DNA from: Roseinatronobacter sp. S2
Lineage (GTDB): Bacteria; Pseudomonadota; Alphaproteobacteria; Rhodobacterales; Rhodobacteraceae
Assembly (NCBI RefSeq): GCF_029581395.1
Contig: NZ_CP121113.1
Span: forward strand, 2,972,001-3,036,000
DNA: 64,000 nucleotides
Reading direction: 5' to 3'
Shown: in pieces, positions 1 through 9,872 of the stretch
How positions within the stretch are numbered: position 1 is the first letter of the stretch
Layout of the letters: every line of letters begins with the position of its first letter
Position numbers and translations under genes: made by a program
Notes under the pieces: model-generated
Seen by the model: the letters and a program-made list of their open reading frames with translations, nothing else
Told to the model about the DNA's origin: nothing
Database searches by the model: none

Positions 1-123
1 AACATGACCATCAGCGGCGGGGTCCAATACACCAGGATTGGCAGTGCCACCACCAATACCGGTGGCCAGTTCGGCAGCAACTCCGCCATTGGTGCAGGGA
101 TCCGCGTGGGCTTCAGCTTCTGA
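1..123 (+). CDS. C-terminal end of an outer-membrane beta-barrel protein (partial)
   Basis: Only the last 40 codons lie in the window; the gene enters from the left edge in frame 1 and stops at TGA 121-123. The visible tail alternates polar and hydrophobic residues, is rich in Gly/Ser/Thr/Asn and ends in Gly-Phe-Ser-Phe. A terminal aromatic residue after such a strand is the usual C-terminal signal of Gram-negative beta-barrel proteins inserted by the Bam complex. The pattern recalls FadL/OmpP1-type hydrophobic-substrate channels, but 40 residues are too few to name the family. A good intrinsic terminator follows immediately, so this is the last gene of its transcript. Confidence 0.55.
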   Translation, partial: NMTISGGVQYTRIGSATTNTGGQFGSNSAIGAGIRVGFSF

Positions 124-150
124 TCAAGCGCCCCCCTGTATGACCATACC

Positions 151-180
151 AAGGCCCTGCCCCCGCGGCGGGGCCTTTTC
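151..180 (+). terminator. Rho-independent terminator after the outer-membrane protein gene
   Basis: Arms AAGGCCC and GGGCCTT enclose a GC-rich loop and are followed by TTTTC. It lies 27 nt after the TGA of the partial barrel gene and before the next start, so it fits as that gene's terminator. Confidence 0.75.
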
Positions 181-251
181 ATGTGGCATTGACCCCGCGC
201 GCGCCTGTGGCTAGGCAGTGTCACCACCTTGCCACCAAGGACTGCACGCCC

Positions 252-1109
252 ATGTTGTACCCCAATGCCGATACCTGGCGAGATGCTACCGCAAAGCGTG
301 TCATGCTGTTTGGCATGTCCGGCCTTGGCAAAACGCATCTGTCAAAACTGCTGCGCGACGCGGGCGACTGGTTCCACTATTCCGTCGATTACCGGATCGG
401 CACGCGCTATATGGGCGAATTCATTGCCGATAATTTCAAGCGCGAAGCGATGAAAGTGCCGCTGCTGCGTGAATTGCTGTTGTCGGATTCGGTCTATATC
501 AGCTCCAACATCACCTTTGACAATCTGGCGCCGCTATCCACCTATCTGGGCAAACCGGGCAACCCCGATCAAGGCGGGTTGCCGTTTCATGAATATATGA
601 CCCGTCAGGAACAACACCGCGCCGCTGAAATCGCGGCCCTGTCAGACACCGCCCATTTCATTGCCCGCGCGGGCGATCTGTATGGATACGCAAATTTCAT
701 CTGCGACACTGGCGGATCAATCTGCGAGGTGATCAACCCCAACGACCCGCAAGACCCGCTGATGACGCGTTTGACAAAACATGTGCTGCCGGTCTGGATA
801 AAGGGGTCCGATGCGCATACATCCGAACTGATCCGCCGTTTTGACCGCGCCCCCAAGCCCATGTATTATCAGCCTGATTTCCTGCAAGATGCATGGGCCG
901 CCTATCAGCGTGAAACCAACCTGCCCGCCGCGCGTATCAACCCGGACGCCTTTGTGCGCTGGACCTATGCACGCGCGTTGGCCCATCGCGCGCCCCGTTA
1001 CGCTGCCATGGCCGAAAACTGGGGACTTACCGTCACCGCAGAGGAGGTTGCAAATATACGCACCGCCTCTGATTTCACGGACCTGATTGCCGGAAAACTG
1101 CCCGACTGA
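252..1109 (+). CDS. P-loop ATPase-like protein of unknown function
   Basis: A 285-residue soluble protein. The only recognisable motif is an N-terminal Walker A loop, Gly-Met-Ser-Gly-Leu-Gly-Lys-Thr, at about residues 21-28 after a short beta-strand, typical of P-loop NTPases or kinases. I see no transmembrane segment or signal peptide. An upstream ATG at 183 would add 23 residues, but the ATG at 252 has an AAGGA ribosome-binding site about 10 nt ahead and puts the P-loop at its usual distance from the N-terminus, so I chose 252. metA follows after 28 nt on the same strand, so the two are probably co-transcribed. I recall conserved 'ATPase' annotations for this type of protein in Rhodobacteraceae but know no assigned function; the substrate cannot be deduced. 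Confidence 0.75.
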   Translation: MLYPNADTWRDATAKRVMLFGMSGLGKTHLSKLLRDAGDWFHYSVDYRIGTRYMGEFIADNFKREAMKVPLLRELLLSDSVYISSNITFDNLAPLSTYLGKPGNPDQGGLPFHEYMTRQEQHRAAEIAALSDTAHFIARAGDLYGYANFICDTGGSICEVINPNDPQDPLMTRLTKHVLPVWIKGSDAHTSELIRRFDRAPKPMYYQPDFLQDAWAAYQRETNLPAARINPDAFVRWTYARALAHRAPRYAAMAENWGLTVTAEEVANIRTASDFTDLIAGKLPD

Positions 1110-1137
1110 CGACTGACTGACCAAGGAAACGCCGCCC

Positions 1138-2055
1138 ATGCCCATCAAGCTGCCTGCCATGCTGCCTGCCTTTGACGTGTTGTCACGCGAAGGGGTCATG
1201 GTCATGTCCGACACGGACGCCGCGCGGCAGGACATCCGGCCCCTGCGCATCGGGCTGTTGAACCTGATGCCCAAGAAAATCCAGACTGAAACCCAGTTCG
1301 CGCGGCTGATCGGGTCCACCCCCCTACAAATCGAACTGTCGCTGATCCGCATGTCGGAACATGAAACCAAGAACACCGCCGCCGAACATATGGCCGAATT
1401 CTACCGCCCGTTTCAGGACGTCAAGGATGAACGCTTTGACGGGCTGATCATCACCGGCGCCCCGATCGAGCATTTGCCCTATGAAGATGTGACCTATTGG
1501 GATGAACTGACCCAGATTATGGACTGGACGCAAACCCATGTGCACAACACGTTCGGCGTGTGCTGGGGGGGCATGGCCATGCTGTGGCATTTCCACGGGA
1601 TCAACAAGCACATGCTGGACACCAAGGCGTTCGGCTGTTTCCGGCACCGCAATCTGGCACCGGCTTCGCCCTATTTGCGGGGGTTTTCGGATGATCTGCT
1701 GATTCCCGTCAGCCGCTGGACCGAATTGCGCCAGACCGATATTGACGCGGTCACGGGATTAAGCACGCTTATCGCGTCTGATCAGGCAGGCCCTTGTCTG
1801 GTCGAGGACCCTAAGCACCGCGCGCTGATGATCTTTAACCATTTCGAATATGACAGCACCACGCTGAAGGATGAATATGACCGCGACATCGCCGCCGGAA
1901 AGCCCATAAATGTGCCCCAAAACTACTATCCTGATGACAATCCCGCGAAAATGCCCCTCAATCGCTGGCGAAGCCACGCGCATCTTCTATATGGCAACTG
2001 GATAAACCAGATTTACCAGACAACACCCTATGACCTTGAAAATATCGGCCAGTAG
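1138..2055 (+). CDS. metA: Homoserine O-acetyltransferase (MetA family)
   Basis: Activates L-homoserine by acylation at the first committed step of methionine biosynthesis in the cytoplasm. The 305 residues cover the whole MetA/HTS fold. The catalytic Cys142 sits in Phe-Gly-Val-Cys-Trp-Gly-Gly, and His235 and Glu237 complete the triad in Asn-His-Phe-Glu-Tyr. Residue 111 is Glu, in Gly-Ala-Pro-Ile-Glu. In this family Glu111 marks acetyl-CoA use and Gly111 marks succinyl-CoA use, so the enzyme is better called an acetyltransferase although databases often label MetA as succinyltransferase. An AAGGAAA ribosome-binding site lies before the ATG. The last 26 nt overlap the following hydrolase gene in another frame. 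No SAM riboswitch can fit in the 28-nt leader. Confidence 0.95.
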   Translation: MPIKLPAMLPAFDVLSREGVMVMSDTDAARQDIRPLRIGLLNLMPKKIQTETQFARLIGSTPLQIELSLIRMSEHETKNTAAEHMAEFYRPFQDVKDERFDGLIITGAPIEHLPYEDVTYWDELTQIMDWTQTHVHNTFGVCWGGMAMLWHFHGINKHMLDTKAFGCFRHRNLAPASPYLRGFSDDLLIPVSRWTELRQTDIDAVTGLSTLIASDQAGPCLVEDPKHRALMIFNHFEYDSTTLKDEYDRDIAAGKPINVPQNYYPDDNPAKMPLNRWRSHAHLLYGNWINQIYQTTPYDLENIGQ

Positions 2056-2986
2056 ACTTGCAGCACTTGCCCTTGGCGCGGGCATTGTGACCGCATGCGT
2101 GGGCGTGGTGGAGGACCGGATGGCCCATGCCCAGACCCAGCCTGAAGGGGCGTTTGTCGCCCTGCCCGACGGGCGCATTCATGCGGTGATCCGTGGGCAA
2201 GGGCCGGATCTGGTGATGATCCATGGCGCAAACGGCAATGCACGCGATTTCAGTTTTGATCTGATCGACCGGATGGCGGCTGATTTTCGTGTCATTGCAC
2301 TGGACCGGCCCGGTTTCGGGTTTTCCGATGATTTTGGCGGGCCGGACGGTCCGGTGGAACAGGCCGATATACTGCGCGCCGCCGCCGCCGAACTGGATGT
2401 GACCCGCCCCGTTGTGCTGGGCCATTCCTACGGGGGCGCTGTTGCGCTGGCATGGGCGTTGCGCGGCGGCGATGATGTGGCGGGGCTGACATTGCTGGCA
2501 CCTGCATCCCATCCCTGGCCCGGTGATCTGGGGTTGTGGTATCGCATCAGCGCATCTGCCTTGGGCCGGAATGTCGTGCTGCCACTGGTGGCGCGGTTTG
2601 CGCCTGCATCGGCGGTAGATTCGACACTGGCCGGTGTATTTGCGCCCAATCCGGTGCCAGACGGGTATCTGGACCATCTGGGACGCGATCTGACCCTGCG
2701 CGCCGAACAACTGTCACTGAATGCACGGCAGGTGAACAGCCTGAAACACCATGTCGAGGCGATCGCACCGGGCTATCCCGCGCTGAATATTCCGATTGAG
2801 GTGGTGCATGGCACAGCAGATGAAACTGTGGGCCTGTCCATACATTCCGAACGGCTGGAGCGCGAGGTCAGTTCGGTAACCCTGACGCGGCTGGACGGGG
2901 TCGGCCATATGCCCCACCACGCCCACCCCGATGCCGTTGCAGATGCCATATTGCGCACCGCGCAGCGCGCCGGCCTTATCCGATAA
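2030..2986 (+). CDS. Alpha/beta hydrolase, probable lipoprotein
   Basis: A 318-residue alpha/beta-hydrolase. The N-terminus is a hydrophobic export signal ending in a lipobox-like Val-Thr-Ala-Cys (Cys23), so the mature protein is probably lipid-anchored in the envelope. The fold is shown by the oxyanion-side His-Gly-Ala-Asn around residue 65, the nucleophile elbow Gly-His-Ser-Tyr-Gly-Gly with Ser133, Asp264 in His-Gly-Thr-Ala-Asp, and His293 in Val-Gly-His-Met-Pro. The substrate is unknown; esterase, lipase and haloalkane-type activities share these motifs. It overlaps the end of metA by 26 nt, suggesting translation coupled to metA, and its own ribosome-binding site is poor. It meets the leftward TSUP gene tail to tail with an 11-nt overlap. 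Confidence 0.85.
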   Translation: MTLKISASRLAALALGAGIVTACVGVVEDRMAHAQTQPEGAFVALPDGRIHAVIRGQGPDLVMIHGANGNARDFSFDLIDRMAADFRVIALDRPGFGFSDDFGGPDGPVEQADILRAAAAELDVTRPVVLGHSYGGAVALAWALRGGDDVAGLTLLAPASHPWPGDLGLWYRISASALGRNVVLPLVARFAPASAVDSTLAGVFAPNPVPDGYLDHLGRDLTLRAEQLSLNARQVNSLKHHVEAIAPGYPALNIPIEVVHGTADETVGLSIHSERLEREVSSVTLTRLDGVGHMPHHAHPDAVADAILRTAQRAGLIR

Positions 2987-3758
2987 GCAGCGCGGACACC
3001 CCGTCCCAGACAAGTTTCAGGCCCACCAGCGTTATCATCACATACATCAGCGGGTAGAACACTTCGGCACGCAGGCGTTTGACAACCGCAGCGCCCATCA
3101 ACGTCGCAATAGCGGCAAGGGGCAGCATCACGGCCGCCGAAACAAGTGTCACACGGTCAAACTGGCCCAATGCTGCATAGGGGACCACCTTGATTGCATT
3201 GACCACGGCGAAGAAAATCACGCTTGTGCCGGTAAACACTTTCGGGTCCAGCCGCAGGGGCAGCACATAAACCTGAAATGGCGGGCCGCCCGCATGGGCC
3301 ACGAAACTGGTAAACCCCGCAACCGTCCCCCAGAACCCGCCACGCACATGCCCTTGCCCTTGGGCCGCGCCACCGGACCGCGCCAGCGCCATGCGCGCCA
3401 CAAAGCCCAGTGCGACCACCCCCACGATCAACCGCACCAGCGCTTCGGATGTGAAGGCCGCCGCCAGCCCGCCAATGGCAATGCCCAGCAAGGCCCCTGG
3501 AAGCAGGTGTACCAGCGTGGCCCGGTCGAACCAGCCGCGCCACGCCCACAGGCTGATTCCGTCCATCATCAGCAGGATGGGCAACAACAGCGCTGCCGCC
3601 TGAACCGGCGACATGACAAGCGCCAGAATCGGCACCCCCAGCAACGCAAATGCGCCCCCAAGCCCGCCTTTGGACAGCCCCACAAGAAAGACGGCGACAA
3701 GCGCCGCCGCCAATGTAGGCCAGTCCCCGAACAGGGTGGTCTGTTCCAGAAGGGTCAT
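2976..3758 (-). CDS. TSUP-family (TauE/SafE) membrane transporter
   Basis: A 260-residue polytopic membrane protein with about eight hydrophobic segments. The N-terminal half has the glycine-rich Leu-Ser-Lys-Gly-Gly-Leu-Gly-Gly stretch near residue 30 that is characteristic of the TSUP (sulfite exporter TauE/SafE) family, and a similar Ser-Phe-Val-Ala-His-Ala-Gly-Gly-Pro stretch opens the second half, reflecting the internal repeat. Family members move sulfite, sulfoacetate or other organosulfur and carboxylate anions across the inner membrane; the substrate here is not known. The start lies 6 nt after the guaB stop, so the two genes are probably one transcription unit. Confidence 0.88.
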   Translation of the reverse strand: MTLLEQTTLFGDWPTLAAALVAVFLVGLSKGGLGGAFALLGVPILALVMSPVQAAALLLPILLMMDGISLWAWRGWFDRATLVHLLPGALLGIAIGGLAAAFTSEALVRLIVGVVALGFVARMALARSGGAAQGQGHVRGGFWGTVAGFTSFVAHAGGPPFQVYVLPLRLDPKVFTGTSVIFFAVVNAIKVVPYAALGQFDRVTLVSAAVMLPLAAIATLMGAAVVKRLRAEVFYPLMYVMITLVGLKLVWDGVSALLIG

Positions 3759-3764
3759 GCGCGC

Positions 3765-5255
<1,491 letters not shown>

Positions 5256-5298
5256 TCACGTCTTGGCGGAAATGAAAACCCCTGAGTCAGGCTTCGTC

Positions 5299-6291
5299 TC
5301 AGGCTTCGGCGGCGTTGGTTTTGGCCGCCAGAGTGCCACCCGGCCACATTTTCAGAACCTTGTAGGCGATGACAGGCACAACACATGTGGCCAGCGCCAG
5401 AACCACGCCCGCCCCCAGCCCCAAAACACCCGTTCCGCCCGACGCCAGCATCAGCGCACTCGCAAAGGCCGCCAAAGGAAAGGTAAACGCCCCCCAAAGG
5501 GGTGAAAACCCGGATTCGGTCAACCACCGCAGCGACACCAGAAGGGCTGTAAAAATTACCCCCGCAAGCACGGCAAACCCCTGGGCCGCCATCGGCATGC
5601 CCGCCCCATGGGAGACAATCGTGAACAGGCTGGCAGGGGCAAGATGTATGGCCAGCAACGGGCGCAGCGGTGCGGGCGGGACGCGCGTGATGATCTGGCG
5701 CAGGCTGATCCCCCAGATTGTCCCCGCGGGGACAAGCATGGCCCAGACGATCCAGCGCGCGACATCATGATGGCCCAGCGCATTGGCCGCGACACCCCCG
5801 ATGATAAAGCCCACGAAACTCAGATGAAAGACAGGGGTTACCACGCGCCCCTCTAGGGGGCTTGTGCGCAGCACATAAACCAGCAACGCAACCAGCCCCA
5901 GATGAACGACAAATGCGCATAGCGCCAGCACGGTTGCAACACGCGGTGCCAGTGGCGCAAGGCTGGCGGCCAGCAACATCAGTGACAGGCTGGCAGCGGC
6001 AAGCCCCGCCCGCCCTGGCAACACGCGCATATCCTCGATCAACACGGCAATACGGCGCACCGGTTTTGCCACATACGCCACCAGCGCGAACACAAACACC
6101 ACCGACACCGCCCCAAGGATCATATCGCCGATGGCGGGCGACATGCCAAATACCGCCGCCCCTTCGCGCCAGCCCAGCCCCAGCCCGAACAGCCCCATGA
6201 TGGGCGCAAATACCGCAGGCGGGGTGCGCCGCCCGAAACCGGGTTTGGGCACATACAAGGGGGGCGGCATCGGGCGGCGGGGTTGGGTCAT
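5299..6291 (-). CDS. TDT-family (TehA/SLAC1-like) membrane transporter
   Basis: About 330 residues with roughly ten hydrophobic helices, matching the length and topology of the tellurite-resistance/dicarboxylate transporter (TDT) family of TehA, Mae1 and SLAC1-like anion channels. The N-terminus is a short Pro/Arg-rich cytoplasmic stretch. The open frame extends 60 codons further upstream inside gph, but those residues are not membrane-like; the ATG at 6291 has a GAAGG ribosome-binding site and lies 10 nt after the gph stop, so I place the start there. It is the last gene of an rpe-gph-transporter unit. The transported anion is unknown. Confidence 0.8.
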   Translation of the reverse strand: MTQPRRPMPPPLYVPKPGFGRRTPPAVFAPIMGLFGLGLGWREGAAVFGMSPAIGDMILGAVSVVFVFALVAYVAKPVRRIAVLIEDMRVLPGRAGLAAASLSLMLLAASLAPLAPRVATVLALCAFVVHLGLVALLVYVLRTSPLEGRVVTPVFHLSFVGFIIGGVAANALGHHDVARWIVWAMLVPAGTIWGISLRQIITRVPPAPLRPLLAIHLAPASLFTIVSHGAGMPMAAQGFAVLAGVIFTALLVSLRWLTESGFSPLWGAFTFPLAAFASALMLASGGTGVLGLGAGVVLALATCVVPVIAYKVLKMWPGGTLAAKTNAAEA

Positions 6292-6301
6292 GTGCGGGCC
6301 T

Positions 6302-6961
6302 TCATCCTGGCTGGAATAACTGACCGGACATCTGCCGGTAATCATCAAACCGGAAATGGTGGTACATCTGCTCAACCGGGGTCTTGCGATAGCCCTGCGT
6401 ATAAAGGCCAAACCTTGCGCCCGCCCGTTCGGCGGTTTCCGCATCAGTTTCACTGTCACCGATATAGACAATATCGGGCAGCGTCAGCCCCAACCCTGTC
6501 ACCACAGCCAGCAGTGGCGCGGGGTCGGGTTTGGCGACATCCAGACTGTCGCCCCCGATGACCACATCAAACACCCCGTCCCAGCCCAGATGCGCCAGAA
6601 CAGCCAGCGTGGGCCGCATGGGTTTGTTGGTGCACAGGCCAAGCGCCAGCCCCTTGCCGCGCAATTCCGCCAGCAATTCGGGAACATGCGGATAGATTTT
6701 CGTGTGTTCATGCGCGCGTTCATAGAAATACAGAAACCGCGCATGCAGGTGCGCCGTGCGGGCTGGTTCATTGCCGCCCATGACCGCATGTTCCATGCGT
6801 TCCACAAACACACGCGCGCCGCGCCCGACAAAACCGCGCGCCTGATCGGGGCTGATGCGTGGCAACCCCTCGCCTTGCAGCACCATATTTGCTGCGGCAT
6901 GAATATCCGGGGCGCTGTCAATCAGCGTGCCGTCCAGATCAAATATAACAGCGCGCCTCAC
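6302..6961 (-). CDS. gph: Phosphoglycolate phosphatase (HAD family)
   Basis: A 219-residue HAD-superfamily phosphatase. Motif I is Phe-Asp-Leu-Asp-Gly-Thr at residues 7-12 (nucleophile Asp8, acid/base Asp10), motif II is the Thr in Cys-Thr-Asn-Lys-Pro, a lysine follows in Lys-Pro-Asp-Pro, and motif IV is Ile-Gly-Asp-Ser-Glu-Thr-Asp. An all-alpha cap lies between motifs I and II, as in Gph. It probably hydrolyses 2-phosphoglycolate from DNA repair or from oxygenase side reactions. Its ATG overlaps the rpe stop by 4 nt (ATGA), so it is translationally coupled to rpe; rpe-gph pairs are common in proteobacteria. Substrate assignment rests on family and context. Confidence 0.88.
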   Translation of the reverse strand: MRRAVIFDLDGTLIDSAPDIHAAANMVLQGEGLPRISPDQARGFVGRGARVFVERMEHAVMGGNEPARTAHLHARFLYFYERAHEHTKIYPHVPELLAELRGKGLALGLCTNKPMRPTLAVLAHLGWDGVFDVVIGGDSLDVAKPDPAPLLAVVTGLGLTLPDIVYIGDSETDAETAERAGARFGLYTQGYRKTPVEQMYHHFRFDDYRQMSGQLFQPG

Positions 6962-7656
6962 ACCGCGACCCCGATGGCATTTTCAGCAGCAGCGCGGATG
7001 GCACGGATATTGTCGCCGTAAGGCGCGGGGTTATCGACCGATCCGCCCTTGAACACCGCAGATCCCGCAACCAGAACATCCGCGCCCGCGCGCGCCATTA
7101 CGGGCGCCGTGTCGGTTGCGATACCTCCGTCGATCTCAATATGGATGGGGCGCGCCCCGATCATGGCGCGCAGGCGCTGCACCTTGTCGGTCATATCGAT
7201 GAATTTCTGCCCGCCAAAACCGGGGTTCACCGTCATCACGCAGACCAGATCAATCATATCCAGCAGGTTTTCAACCCCGTCCAACCCTGTGCCGGGGTTC
7301 AGGGCCAGCCCCGCTTTTGCGCCACTGGCACGGATGGCTTGCAAGGTGCGGTGAATATGCGGCCCTGCTTCCATATGGGCGGTGATGAAATCCGCGCCCG
7401 CCTTGGCGAAGCCGTCAATATACGGGTCCACCGGCGCAATCATCAGGTGCACATCCATGATGCCGCGAATATGGGGGCGGATGGCCGCGCAGGTGGCAGG
7501 GCCAAAGGTGATATTGGGAACGAAATGTCCGTCCATCACATCGACATGCACCCAATCCGCGCCCTGATCTTCGACCGCGCGGCATTCGGCCCCGAAATTG
7601 GCGAAATCAGCGGCCAGAATGGATGGCGCAATCTTGATGGCGCGGGAAAAGCTCAT
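6958..7656 (-). CDS. rpe: Ribulose-phosphate 3-epimerase
   Basis: Interconverts ribulose 5-phosphate and xylulose 5-phosphate in the pentose phosphate pathway. The 232 residues form a TIM barrel with the family signatures: Ala-Pro-Ser-Ile-Leu-Ala-Ala-Asp-Phe near the N-terminus, His-Val-Asp-Val-Met-Asp-Gly-His-Phe-Val-Pro-Asn at about residues 37-48 carrying metal-binding His and Asp, Met-Thr-Val-Asn-Pro-Gly-Phe-Gly-Gly-Gln near 140, and Glu-Ile-Asp-Gly-Gly near 175. AGGAG lies ahead of the ATG. The stop overlaps the gph start. It is the first gene of the leftward rpe-gph-transporter unit. Confidence 0.96.
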   Translation of the reverse strand: MSFSRAIKIAPSILAADFANFGAECRAVEDQGADWVHVDVMDGHFVPNITFGPATCAAIRPHIRGIMDVHLMIAPVDPYIDGFAKAGADFITAHMEAGPHIHRTLQAIRASGAKAGLALNPGTGLDGVENLLDMIDLVCVMTVNPGFGGQKFIDMTDKVQRLRAMIGARPIHIEIDGGIATDTAPVMARAGADVLVAGSAVFKGGSVDNPAPYGDNIRAIRAAAENAIGVAV

Positions 7657-7756
7657 GATGCAGCACTCCTGAGTCGGCTTGTTGGCCTGTTCATAGCGCC
7701 CGATCCGGACAAATGCACGCCTTCACATCAGGTCATAAAGCCGCGCCTATCGGGGT

Positions 7757-7777
7757 TTCATCTTGCCACAAATACTC
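7757..7777 (-). repeat. Short 3'-UTR motif, divergent copy, after lipA
   Basis: On the minus strand it reads GAGTATTTGTGGCAAGATGAA. It resembles, with a small shift, the pair of nearly identical 21-mers at 23464-23484 and 49655-49675. It starts 42 nt past the lipA stop, in the orientation of lipA transcription. Confidence 0.5.
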
Positions 7778-7819
7778 TCTGCCGAAGGCATAGAACATAA
7801 CGGTCCTGCGCCACCGCAG

Positions 7820-8770
7820 CTACGCGCCGGCCAGCTTTGCCAGCCGTGCATCGCGCAGACGCGCGAAATCATCGCCCGCGTGATAGCTGGAGCGCGTCAG
7901 CGGCGTGGCCGACACCATCAGGAACCCCTTGCCGAATGCGGCTTTTTCATAGGATTTGAATTCATCCGGCGTCACGAAACGGTCGACACGGTGATGGCGC
8001 GGGGTGGGTTGCAGATATTGGCCAATCGTGATGAAATCGACATCTGCCGCGCGCATGTCATCCATGACCTGCAACACGCCCTGCCGCTCTTCGCCCAGCC
8101 CCACCATGATGCCCGATTTGGTGAACATCGACGGGTCCAGTTCCTTGACCCGCTGCAACAGGCGCAGGCTGTGAAAATAGCGCGCGCCGGGGCGCACTTC
8201 GGGATAAAGGCCGGGCACGGTTTCCAGATTGTGGTTAAACACATCAGGGCGCGCCGCCACCACGGTTTCCAGCACCGATGGTGCGCATTTCAGGAAATCA
8301 GGGGTCAGAATTTCAATCGTGGTGCCGGGGCTGCGGTGGCGCACGGCGCGGATGGTCTGGGCGAAATGTTCCGCCCCGCCATCATCCAGATCATCGCGGT
8401 CCACCGAGGTGATGACCACATGTTTCAGGCCCAGTTTTTCGACCGCATGGGCCACGCGCCCCGGTTCGAACGCATCCAGCGTATCGGGGCGACCCGTGGC
8501 CACGTTGCAAAACGTGCACCCGCGGGTGCAGATTTCACCCATGATCATCATGGTTGCATGACCCTGCGACCAGCATTCGCCCACATTCGGGCAACCGGCT
8601 TCTTCACACACGGTGGTCAGCTTGTGTTCGCGCATGATCTTATGCGTTTCGGCATAGCCCTTGCCGCCGGGGGCCTTGACGCGAATCCAGTCGGGCTTCT
8701 TGGGTTGGGCCTGCACCGCGCGGCGGGCTTTTTCCGGGTGGCGCTGGTCAGGCAATTTCAAGTCGCGCAA
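7820..8770 (-). CDS. lipA: Lipoyl synthase (radical SAM)
   Basis: Inserts two sulfur atoms into protein-bound octanoyl groups to make the lipoyl cofactor of 2-oxoacid dehydrogenases and the glycine cleavage system. The 316 residues include both [4Fe-4S] sites: the auxiliary cluster Cys55, Cys60 and Cys66 in [12 protein letters not shown], and the radical-SAM cluster Cys81, Cys85 and Cys88 in Cys-Thr-Arg-Gly-Cys-Thr-Phe-Cys. The C-terminal Arg-Ser-Ser-Tyr-His-Ala, whose serine ligates the auxiliary cluster, is present. The start is TTG with a strong GAGGAGG ahead of it. It is 103 nt downstream of oxyR on the same strand; no lipB is in the window. Confidence 0.97.
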   Translation of the reverse strand: MRDLKLPDQRHPEKARRAVQAQPKKPDWIRVKAPGGKGYAETHKIMREHKLTTVCEEAGCPNVGECWSQGHATMMIMGEICTRGCTFCNVATGRPDTLDAFEPGRVAHAVEKLGLKHVVITSVDRDDLDDGGAEHFAQTIRAVRHRSPGTTIEILTPDFLKCAPSVLETVVAARPDVFNHNLETVPGLYPEVRPGARYFHSLRLLQRVKELDPSMFTKSGIMVGLGEERQGVLQVMDDMRAADVDFITIGQYLQPTPRHHRVDRFVTPDEFKSYEKAAFGKGFLMVSATPLTRSSYHAGDDFARLRDARLAKLAGA

Positions 8771-8873
8771 GGCTTCCCCTCCTCTGGACGCTGCCAGCTT
8801 TCATCTAGCCCTAATTCATGGGAAAAACAACGGCAACAGTTCAAGCCTGCCATGCGCTGGCTGCATGGCCGTT

Positions 8874-9809
8874 TCACATTGGCGCGCAACGGACACGGGC
8901 GGCTGCAATCAAATCCTGCCCTGCAACGCACAGATGCGCGGCCAGATCGTCAAACCATGTCCCCCCATCCGATGATGCACGGCGCAACAGCGCGATTTGG
9001 CGGAACGGTTCGGGCTGGCCAAAGCGTTGCAGCACAATGCCCTGCCCGCCCGTCGCCTCGGCGCGCACCGCAAGTTCGGGCAGCAATGTCAGCCCGAACC
9101 CCTGCGCCACCAGCCCGCAAAGCGTGGACAGCGTGGATGCGCCCAGATCAAGCCGCGTCTGCCGCCGGTCAATTGCGCAAAAGGCAAGCGCCTGATCGGC
9201 CAGACAATGGCCATCATCCAACAGCAACAGATGATCGGGGTTCAGCGCGGTCGGGTCCAGCGCATGGTGCCCCTGATCCAGCGCGCCAAGGCGCCCTTCG
9301 GACCCCGCCAGCACGAACCGGTCCTGAAACAGGGGCGCTATGACCAGATCGGGCGCAGGCACAGGATCGGCCAGCACGACCGCATCCAGCCGCCCCGCGC
9401 GCAGCCCCGACAGCAGGTCACTGGTCTGCGCCTCGCGCAGGCGCAGATCGCGCGTAATGTCGCCCGCACGCAGCCGCGCAAGGGTTCCGGGCAACAGATA
9501 TGGTGCGATCGTGGGGATCATGCCCAGCGTCAGCGCAGCCTGCAACCCCTGCCGCCGTGCCGAGGTTTCCAGTTCCATCGTTTCGGACAGGATCCGTTCT
9601 GCACGCGCCAGAACATCGCGCCCCGCACGCGTCAGGCGCACATCACGCGGCAACCGTTCCACCAACGCCACGCCAAGAATACCTTCCAGTTCCTTGATCT
9701 GCATCGACAGGGCGGGCTGCGTGACATTCACAAGTTCCGCCGCGCGCCCGAAATTATGCGCCTGCGCAAGGGCACGGAAATAGGCAAGCTGTTTTAGGGT
9801 AACTTTCAT
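8874..9809 (-). CDS. oxyR: OxyR-type peroxide-sensing LysR regulator
   Basis: A 311-residue LysR-family transcription factor. The N-terminal winged helix-turn-helix covers about residues 1-60 (Leu-Ala-Tyr-Phe-Arg-Ala-Leu-Ala...Thr-Gln-Pro-Ala-Leu-Ser), and a periplasmic-binding-protein-like sensor domain follows. The sensor carries Cys202 and Cys211 in Asp-Asp-Gly-His-Cys-Leu-Ala-Asp-Gln-Ala-Leu-Ala-Phe-Cys, with the same 9-residue spacing as the redox pair Cys199/Cys208 of E. coli OxyR, so it should sense hydrogen peroxide by disulfide formation. No catalase, ahpC or other usual partner is adjacent: lipA lies downstream and a repeat element plus mfd lie upstream. The 63 nt before the ATG presumably hold its promoter. 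Confidence 0.93.
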   Translation of the reverse strand: MKVTLKQLAYFRALAQAHNFGRAAELVNVTQPALSMQIKELEGILGVALVERLPRDVRLTRAGRDVLARAERILSETMELETSARRQGLQAALTLGMIPTIAPYLLPGTLARLRAGDITRDLRLREAQTSDLLSGLRAGRLDAVVLADPVPAPDLVIAPLFQDRFVLAGSEGRLGALDQGHHALDPTALNPDHLLLLDDGHCLADQALAFCAIDRRQTRLDLGASTLSTLCGLVAQGFGLTLLPELAVRAEATGGQGIVLQRFGQPEPFRQIALLRRASSDGGTWFDDLAAHLCVAGQDLIAAARVRCAPM

Positions 9810-9872
9810 AAGGCAGTCTTATCAAAAACGCCCAAAGATTGCCAAGTGTTCTGATTGCCACACCACACTTTT

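Noticed and set aside
1110..1137. SAM riboswitch ahead of metA
   Set aside because: Only 28 nt lie between the upstream gene and metA, too short for any SAM riboswitch class.
7763..9343. Long plus-strand open frame opposite lipA and oxyR
   Set aside because: No ribosome-binding site or family features, and antisense to two clear genes.
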